Part shown: positions 59,088 through 64,000 of the stretch, piece by piece
How positions within the stretch are numbered: the stretch's first letter is position 1
Layout of the letters: every line of letters begins with the position of its first letter
NCBI RefSeq assembly: GCF_021474405.1
Contig: NZ_JAKEIO010000017.1
Location: 19,917-83,916 of the forward strand
Reading direction: 5' to 3'
DNA length: 64,000 nt
DNA from: [Streptosporangium] indianense
GTDB lineage: Bacteria; Actinomycetota; Actinomycetes; Streptomycetales; Streptomycetaceae
Position numbers and translations under genes: made by a program
The notes under the pieces: model-generated
Told to the model about the DNA's origin: nothing
Database searches by the model: none
The model's input: only the letters and a program-made list of their open reading frames with translations

Positions 59088-59885
59088 ATGATCACGACGG
59101 AGTACGTCCCCGGTTCTCCCTGCTGGCTCGATCTGGGCGCTCCGGACGTCCGGGCCGCCGCCGGCTTCTACGGTGCCGTCCTCGGGTGGGACTACGAGTC
59201 CATGGGCGAGAGCGAGGACTTCGAGGGCGGGATGTTCAAGAAGGACGGCAAGACCGTCGCCGGACTCGGCAAGCTGACCGAGGAGGGCGCGCGTCCGGCC
59301 TGGATGCTCTACTACAGCGTCGCCGACGCGGACGCCACGACCGAGGCCGTGCAACAGGCCGGGGGCACCGTGCGAGTGGCGCCGATGGACCTCGACGACT
59401 GGGGCCGGATGGCCCAGTACAGCGACCCGCTGGGCGGCCAGTTCGCCGTCTGGCAGCCGGGCACGAACAAGGGCATGGAGCTGGTCGACCAGCCGGGCTC
59501 ACTGTCGTGGACCGAGCTGTACACGACCGACGCCACGGCCGCGCGCGAGTTCTACGGCTCCCTCTTCGACTGGCAGTTCAGCGACATGCCGCTGCCGGGC
59601 GGCGCGGGCACGTACACGCTGATCACCCCTGCGGGGCTCTCCGAGGACCGGATGCACGGCGGACTCATGCAGCTCGGCAAGGAGGACCTGACGCTGACGG
59701 GCGGGCGGCCGTACTGGCACCCGGTGTTCGCCGTCGACGACTGCGACGCCACGGTCGCCCAGGTCACCGCGAACGGCGGCAGCGTACAGATGGGCCCGGC
59801 GGACATGGAGGGCGTCGGCCGGCTCGCCGTCTGCCTCGACCCGGCGGGCGCGGACTTCGTGGTGCTCGCCCCGTCCGAGGGCTAA
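59088..59885 (+). CDS. Two-domain VOC (glyoxalase-like) protein
   Basis: This 265-aa protein is built from two VOC modules. Residues 8-130 begin PGSPCWLDLGAPDVRAAAGFYGAVLGWDYESMG and residues 135-260 begin PGSLSWTELYTTDATAAREFYGSLFDWQFSDM. Both end with DPLGGQFAVWQ and DPAGADFVVLAP. The architecture is common in Streptomyces (hydroxylase-like VOC protein), and function is unknown. ATG 59088 has GGAAGGGAAGC upstream. Confidence 0.9.
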   Translation: MITTEYVPGSPCWLDLGAPDVRAAAGFYGAVLGWDYESMGESEDFEGGMFKKDGKTVAGLGKLTEEGARPAWMLYYSVADADATTEAVQQAGGTVRVAPMDLDDWGRMAQYSDPLGGQFAVWQPGTNKGMELVDQPGSLSWTELYTTDATAAREFYGSLFDWQFSDMPLPGGAGTYTLITPAGLSEDRMHGGLMQLGKEDLTLTGGRPYWHPVFAVDDCDATVAQVTANGGSVQMGPADMEGVGRLAVCLDPAGADFVVLAPSEG

Positions 59886-59962
59886 CCAGGACGTCGCCGC
59901 CGGCTCGCCCCGGACTGAACCGGCACCTGTGGCTGATGCCGCAGCACCTCCCGGGCCGGGTC

Positions 59963-60620
59963 CGCCTCCGGGAGCGGGGCGGGAGCCGCGTCCTGCTCCG
60001 CGACCGCCGCTTCCTCGCCCTGTGCTCGCGTACGGCACCTGCCTGCTCGCCTACAACCAGCTGTACCTGGCCCTGCCGGACGAGGTGCAGCGCGCGGCGG
60101 GCTCCCAGGCGCCGTTGTCCTGGCTCTTCGCGCTGTCGTCGGTGCTGGTGGTGTGCGCCCAGCTGCCGGTGACCCGCTGGGCGGGCGACCGGCTGGACCT
60201 GCGCCGCTCCATGGCGGCAGGGCTGCTGCTGATGGCCTCCGGCTTCGCGGTGGTGGCCGTGGCACGGCCCGCCGGCTGGACGGGCACCGCCGGGCTGCTC
60301 CCGGCCGCGGGTTTCGTGATCTTGCTCACCGTGGGGCAGATGCTCGTCGTGCCCGCCGCCCGGGCGTGGGTGCCCGACCTCGCCGAGGAGGGCCGGCTCG
60401 GGCTGTACACCGGTGCGTTGTCGTCGGTGTCCGGGCTGATCGTCCTGGCCGGGAGCGCGGCCACCGGGCTCCTGCTCGATCCGGGCATGCCGGCCGCCGT
60501 GCCGTGGCTGGTCCTCGCGGCCGTACCGGCCCTGGCGGTGGCGCTGTTGCCGCGCCGCGGGAAGGCGCGGACGCCACGGCCTGACACGGCTCCGGGCCCC
60601 CGGCGGCAACCGGGCACACG
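59963..60620 (+). pseudogene. Decayed MFS transporter, C-terminal six helices only
   Basis: In one frame the sequence reads RVLLRDRRFLALC, the usual segment before helix 7 of an MFS protein. A one-base shift near 60030 leads to LAYGTCLLAYNQLYLALPDEV and five further membrane helices (SWLFALSSVLVVCAQL; MAAGLLLMASGFAVVAVA; PAAGFVILLTVGQMLVV; GALSSVSGLIVLAGSAATGLL; AVPWLVLAAVPALAVALL). The first six helices are absent: upstream is the VOC stop. No stop separates it from the kinase frame. It is a relic. Confidence 0.88.
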
Positions 60621-60801
60621 GACGCGTCACTCCGCCGGGCGACTCTCCCGGCCCCGGAATTCCCTGCCGGCACCCTCCGGGGACACCGCCGCGGAACTCG
60701 GTGGTCACGCCGCGCCAGTATCCTGGGTCGGCTGCGGTGCCCCCACCAATCCCCATGCGCAAGCGGGGAGTTCGGCCTGCGGCGACGACCTTCCCACACG
60801 C

Positions 60802-62271
60802 ATGAGACGAGGACGAGTGCTGCTAGCGGGCCGCTACCGGCTGGATGTTGAGATCGGGCGCGGTGGAATGGGAGAGGTCTGGCGTGCCTACGACACCACG
60901 CTCGCCAGAACGGTGGCCCTCAAGCTGCTGCTGCCCCAGGACACCGATCCCACGGCGACCTCCCGGTTCCGTCTGGAGGCTCAGACCGCCGGGCGTCTCA
61001 ACCACCCCAACGTCGTGGGGGTCCTGGACTTCGGCGAGTACGACAACCGGCTGTATCTGGTGATGGAGCTGGTCGAGGGCGACAGCCTCGCCGGGGTGCT
61101 GGCCGGCTCCGGCGCGCTGCCCGCCGAGCGGGTGGCCCGTCTCGCCGGGCAGGCGTCCGCGGGGCTCGCCGCCGCACACGCGCAGGGCATCGTGCACCGG
61201 GACGTCAAACCGGCCAACCTGCTGCTGGACGCGGCCGGCACGCTGAAGATCGGCGATTTCGGCATCGCGCGGTTCCTCGACGACCCCGGCGCCGCCCTCA
61301 CCGCCACCGGGCAGATCATCGGCACCGGTCTCTACCTCGCGCCCGAGCGGGCCCTGGGCAAGCCCGCCGGGCCGGCCTCCGACATGTACTCCCTTGGCTG
61401 CGTGCTCTACCAGCTCCTCAGCGGGCGGCCGCCGTTCGAGGCCGACACGGCCGTCGCCCTGCTCCACCAGCACCTCGACTCGGTTCCCGTGCCGCCCCGC
61501 GAGCTCGGGGTCGCCGGGCTTCCGCCCGCGTTCGAGAACTACCTCCTCGGTCTGCTCGCCAAGCAGCCCGAGGACCGGCCCACCGCCCAGCAGGCCGCCG
61601 AGTGGTTCGCCGCAGGCGCCTGGCAAGGCCTGCCGGAGCCGCTGCCCGAGGTCTCCACGCCGTTGCGGCCCACCTCCACGTCCGCGGCGACGCCCGCCGG
61701 GCCGGGCCCGTACGCCGGCTCCGGGACCGGCAGTCCGACCACGTACGCGCTGCCCGCGACCACGGGTCACCGCACGGCGGCCCGGGCCGCCCAGGCGGGG
61801 CGTGCGGGCCGCACCCGCGGGCGCGGCGGTGCCGGCAACCGGACGAGGGTGGCCGCGACGGCCGCCGCCGCGGCCCTCTTCCTCGCGGCGATGCTCCTCG
61901 GCATGCGCTGGTTCTCGCCCGACACGACCGCGGAGGGCACAGAACCCGACGCGTCCCCGACGGCGAGCAGCCCCGCCGCCACGGCCTCCGAAGGCTCCGC
62001 CGCGCCCGACTCCTCCGGCCGGCAGGCCGATCCGCAGACCGACCCGGCGGCCGGCCCGGGTACGGCCGACACGCCGGCCACCGGCACCGTGGCCGATGTC
62101 ACTCCGTCCGCGTCGCCCTCCTCGCCGGCTCCTGACGCGCCCGTGCCGAGCGCGACGGCTCCGACACAGGAGGCGGGCGACGGGCCGGCGCAGCCGAAGC
62201 CCGAGAAACCGCGCCAGGGCGGGGAAGAGGGCGACATCGACGACGGCGGGGACGACGGGACCGACGACTGA
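60802..62271 (+). CDS. Membrane-anchored serine/threonine protein kinase
   Basis: This 489-aa Hanks-type kinase has a Gly-rich loop GRGGMGEVW, Lys ALKLLLP, catalytic loop [18 protein letters not shown] and [21 protein letters not shown] (residues about 8-275). A Pro/Thr/Ala linker follows, then one membrane helix (about 350-368: [19 protein letters not shown]). The extracellular tail is Thr/Ser/Pro/Ala-rich and ends in an acidic [16 protein letters not shown]. No PASTA domains are present. The ATG at 60802 lacks a good RBS; a GTG at 60817 is an alternative. Signal unknown. Confidence 0.93.
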   Translation: MRRGRVLLAGRYRLDVEIGRGGMGEVWRAYDTTLARTVALKLLLPQDTDPTATSRFRLEAQTAGRLNHPNVVGVLDFGEYDNRLYLVMELVEGDSLAGVLAGSGALPAERVARLAGQASAGLAAAHAQGIVHRDVKPANLLLDAAGTLKIGDFGIARFLDDPGAALTATGQIIGTGLYLAPERALGKPAGPASDMYSLGCVLYQLLSGRPPFEADTAVALLHQHLDSVPVPPRELGVAGLPPAFENYLLGLLAKQPEDRPTAQQAAEWFAAGAWQGLPEPLPEVSTPLRPTSTSAATPAGPGPYAGSGTGSPTTYALPATTGHRTAARAAQAGRAGRTRGRGGAGNRTRVAATAAAAALFLAAMLLGMRWFSPDTTAEGTEPDASPTASSPAATASEGSAAPDSSGRQADPQTDPAAGPGTADTPATGTVADVTPSASPSSPAPDAPVPSATAPTQEAGDGPAQPKPEKPRQGGEEGDIDDGGDDGTDD

Positions 62272-62399
62272 CGCGGCCCGGGCGGCGTGCGACGGGCCCC
62301 TGTCCGGCGCGCGTGGATCGGCCGTGAGATGCGCCGGTGTGCGAACGGACGCCCCCTCGCGCGCCCCTTGGGTGGCTTGTCATCGCCCTTACCCCGGCC

Positions 62400-62580
62400 T
62401 TATTGTCACCACGCCTTGGTGAACGGGAAATCCGGTGTGATGCCGGTGCGGCCCTCGCCACTGTGAATCGGGAAGTCCGGCTCCAGCCCTCACGGGCAGC
62501 CACTGGGTCCTCGTGACCCGGGAAGGCGGAGTCCGGGCGGTGGTACCCGTCAGCCAGGAGACCGGCCAAGGCGCGTCAAC
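62400..62580 (+). ncRNA. Cobalamin riboswitch
   Basis: Upstream of cbiM the leader shows the conserved B12-element blocks: GGGAAATCCGGTGTGATGCC, then GCGGCCCTCGCCACTGTGA and AGCCACTGG. GGGAAGGCGGAGTCCGGGCG follows and then CAGCCAGGAGACCGGCC, the B12 box. The order and spacing are as in known riboswitches. Adenosylcobalamin binding should shut off cobalt uptake when B12 is plentiful. The boundaries are approximate. Confidence 0.95.
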
Positions 62581-62614
62581 CATCCACGAGGTGCTGGAGA
62601 GGGTCTGCTGAGCC

Positions 62615-63322
62615 ATGCACATAGCCGAGGGTTTCCTTCCTCCGGCGCACGCGGTCGCCTGGGGCGTCGCGTCGGCGCCGTTCGTCGTCCACGGGGTCCG
62701 GTCGCTCACCCGTGAAGTGCGCGAGCACCCCGAGAGCACTCTGCTCCTCGGTGCGTCCGGCGCCTTCACGTTCGTCCTGTCCGCCCTCAAACTCCCGTCC
62801 GTCACGGGCAGTTGCTCGCACCCCACCGGCACGGGCCTGGGAGCCATCCTGTTCCGGCCGCCCATCATGGCGGTGCTGGGCACCATCACCCTGCTCTTCC
62901 AGGCGCTGCTGCTCGCGCACGGCGGCCTCACGACGCTCGGCGCCAACGTCTTCTCCATGGCGATCGTCGGGCCCTGGGCCGGATACGCCGTCTACAAGCT
63001 GCTGCGGCGCTCCAACGTGCCGCTGATGGTGACCGTGTTCTTCGCCGCGTTCGTCGCCGACCTGTCCACCTACTGCGTCACCAGCGTGCAGCTGGCGCTC
63101 GCGTTCCCCGACCCGGGCAGCGGGTTCCTGGGCGCGCTCGGCAAGTTCGGTTCCATCTTCGCCGTCACCCAGATCCCGCTCGCGGTGAGCGAGGGCCTGC
63201 TGACCGTGCTCGTGATGCGGCTGCTGGTGCAGTCCAGCAAGGGCGAACTGACCCGGCTGGGCGTGCTCGTCGCGCAGAAGCAGGCGCGGACCGGGACCGA
63301 GACCGAGGCGGTGGGCCGATGA
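62615..63322 (+). CDS. cbiM: Cobalt ECF transporter substrate-binding membrane protein CbiM
   Basis: This 235-aa protein begins [10 protein letters not shown], the canonical N-terminus whose Met and His coordinate Co(II). [19 protein letters not shown] is a further conserved metal-site loop. About six membrane helices are visible. It is the S-component of the CbiMNQO transporter. It lies directly behind the cobalamin riboswitch and overlaps cbiN by 4 nt. Confidence 0.96.
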   Translation: MHIAEGFLPPAHAVAWGVASAPFVVHGVRSLTREVREHPESTLLLGASGAFTFVLSALKLPSVTGSCSHPTGTGLGAILFRPPIMAVLGTITLLFQALLLAHGGLTTLGANVFSMAIVGPWAGYAVYKLLRRSNVPLMVTVFFAAFVADLSTYCVTSVQLALAFPDPGSGFLGALGKFGSIFAVTQIPLAVSEGLLTVLVMRLLVQSSKGELTRLGVLVAQKQARTGTETEAVGR

Positions 63323-63687
63323 AGCGGAACACGAAGATCAACCTGCTCCTGCTGATCGCCGTGGCCGCGCTCGCGGTGCTGCCCCTGGCGTTCGGGCTCG
63401 GCGACCACAAGAAGGAGCCGTTCACGGGCTCCGACGGCGAGGCGGAGACGGCGATCACCGAGCTGAAGCCGGACTACGAGCCGTGGTTCTCGCCGCTGTA
63501 CGAGCCGCCGTCCGGCGAGATCGAGTCGGCGCTCTTCTCCCTCCAGGCGGCTCTCGGCGCCGGTGTCCTCGCCTACTACTTCGGCCTGCGCCGGGGCCGC
63601 AGGCAGGGCGAGCAGCGGGCGCTGGAGCGACAGTCCGGCAGCACGCTCGCCGGCACCGCCGGGAAGTCCACCGCGGAAGGGGACTGA
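63319..63687 (+). CDS. cbiN: Cobalt transporter small subunit CbiN
   Basis: This 122-aa protein has two membrane helices ([22 protein letters not shown] and [23 protein letters not shown]). The loop between is acidic and has [37 protein letters not shown], typical for CbiN. It is needed for cobalt loading through CbiM. Overlaps cbiM by ATGA. Confidence 0.95.
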   Translation: MKRNTKINLLLLIAVAALAVLPLAFGLGDHKKEPFTGSDGEAETAITELKPDYEPWFSPLYEPPSGEIESALFSLQAALGAGVLAYYFGLRRGRRQGEQRALERQSGSTLAGTAGKSTAEGD

Positions 63688-63693
63688 GCCCCG

Positions 63694-63990
63694 GTGCTGC
63701 CGATCGACGCGGCGGCGCACGGCAGTCGCTGGCGCCGCCGCCATCCCGTGGACAAGGCCGTGCTGGGGCTCGGCCTCACCGTGCTCGCCATCTCCCTGCC
63801 GCCCTGGCCGGGCGCGGCCCTGGTCCTCCTGACGGCCCTGGTCGTGCTGCTGGGTCCGGCCGGTGTGCCCGGGCGGCGGCTGTGGCGGGCCTACCGGGTG
63901 CCGCTGGGCTTCTGCGTGACCGGAGCGCTCACACTGCTCGTCCAGGTGGGCGGGCCGGGAGGGCTCGTCGCGCTCGCCGCCGACGGCTAA
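63694..63990 (+). pseudogene. cbiQ: CbiQ transmembrane subunit, apparently interrupted by a stop
   Basis: The GTG at 63694 opens a frame (LPIDAAAHGSRWRRRHPVDKAVLGLGLTVLAI...LWRAYRVPLGFCVTGALTLLVQVGGPGGLVALAADG) that clearly is the N-terminal part of CbiQ with four hydrophobic segments. It stops at TAA (63988-63990) after 98 codons, whereas CbiQ usually has about 230-270 residues. Only ten bases remain in the window, so a frameshift, a base error or a true nonsense mutation cannot be told apart. If real, cobalt import through this system would be lost. Confidence 0.7.
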
Positions 63991-64000
63991 GGCGACCGGG

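Noticed and set aside
59929..62271. Apparent 780-aa fusion of membrane transporter and kinase
   Set aside because: The transporter part is a frameshifted half-gene, and the kinase has its own start near 60802. Open frame continuity results from stop-poor DNA.
62507..62611. 33-codon frame within the cobalamin riboswitch leader (VTREGGVRAVVPVSQ...)
   Set aside because: It overlaps the conserved B12-element core, whose sequence is explained by RNA structure. An open frame of this length is expected by chance here.

Overview
The window is high-GC actinobacterial DNA and almost certainly Streptomyces. The evidence is third-position GC bias, GTG/TTG starts behind GGAGG sites, a complete Streptomyces-type conservon, cobalamin and iron regulation of actinobacterial style, and many small TetR/LacI/SDR/P450 accessory genes. 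I see no phage, transposase, rRNA, tRNA or CRISPR array. The region reads as chromosomal, plastic accessory/catabolic DNA with several decaying genes.

Layout. 1-4.3 kb: end of an unknown gene, a CDF metal transporter, a glutathionyl-hydroquinone reductase-like GST, a DUF4235 membrane protein, a striking ~640-bp tandem repeat array of alternating hairpin units, and two small detoxification-type genes. 4.6-10.8 kb: a conservon (cvnA-B-C-D-E: sensor-kinase-like protein, roadblock, DUF742, small GTPase, EXXR-less P450) facing a 576-aa protein with weak isoprenoid-synthase-like motifs. 11-23 kb: a GlxA-type regulator divergent from a quinone oxidoreductase, a broken alcohol dehydrogenase, and many single genes (STAS, DUF4230, VanZ, SDR, PHP phosphoesterase, HAD, FUSC, epimerase, ROK). 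23-37.9 kb: a self-sufficient CYP102 (P450-reductase fusion) with a divergent PAS-HTH regulator, an EF-G-binding-like zinc protein, a second FUSC transporter, a Tat lipoprotein lactonase, an iron-box-controlled DUF2470 protein, a stand-alone CYP102-like heme protein with a divergent TetR, a pentapeptide protein, and a sigma-factor relic.

38-48.6 kb is the most coherent block. It holds a LacI regulator, a secreted BNR-propeller protein, rhamnose isomerase, the aldolase/dehydrogenase fusion, rhamnulokinase, and then lutABC. Read together they take L-rhamnose to dihydroxyacetone phosphate plus L-lactaldehyde, L-lactaldehyde to L-lactate, and L-lactate to pyruvate. Matching TGAAA/TTTCA inverted repeats lie in front of both divergent units.

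48.6-58 kb contains a TetR gene whose palindrome (AAACCGATCGGTTT) recurs twice in front of an SDR gene 3 kb away, enclosing a MoxR/VWA pair. It continues with a cupin, a threonine-dehydratase-like enzyme co-transcribed with a YheO-type regulator, a berberine-bridge-type flavoenzyme, and a DUF4396 membrane protein behind a CsoR-like operator. 58-64 kb: an SDR, a two-domain VOC protein, half of an MFS transporter, a Ser/Thr kinase, and a cobalamin riboswitch controlling cbiM-cbiN-cbiQ cobalt uptake, with cbiQ apparently interrupted by a stop at the window edge.

All calls come from reading the sequence and translated proteins by eye. No database search was run.
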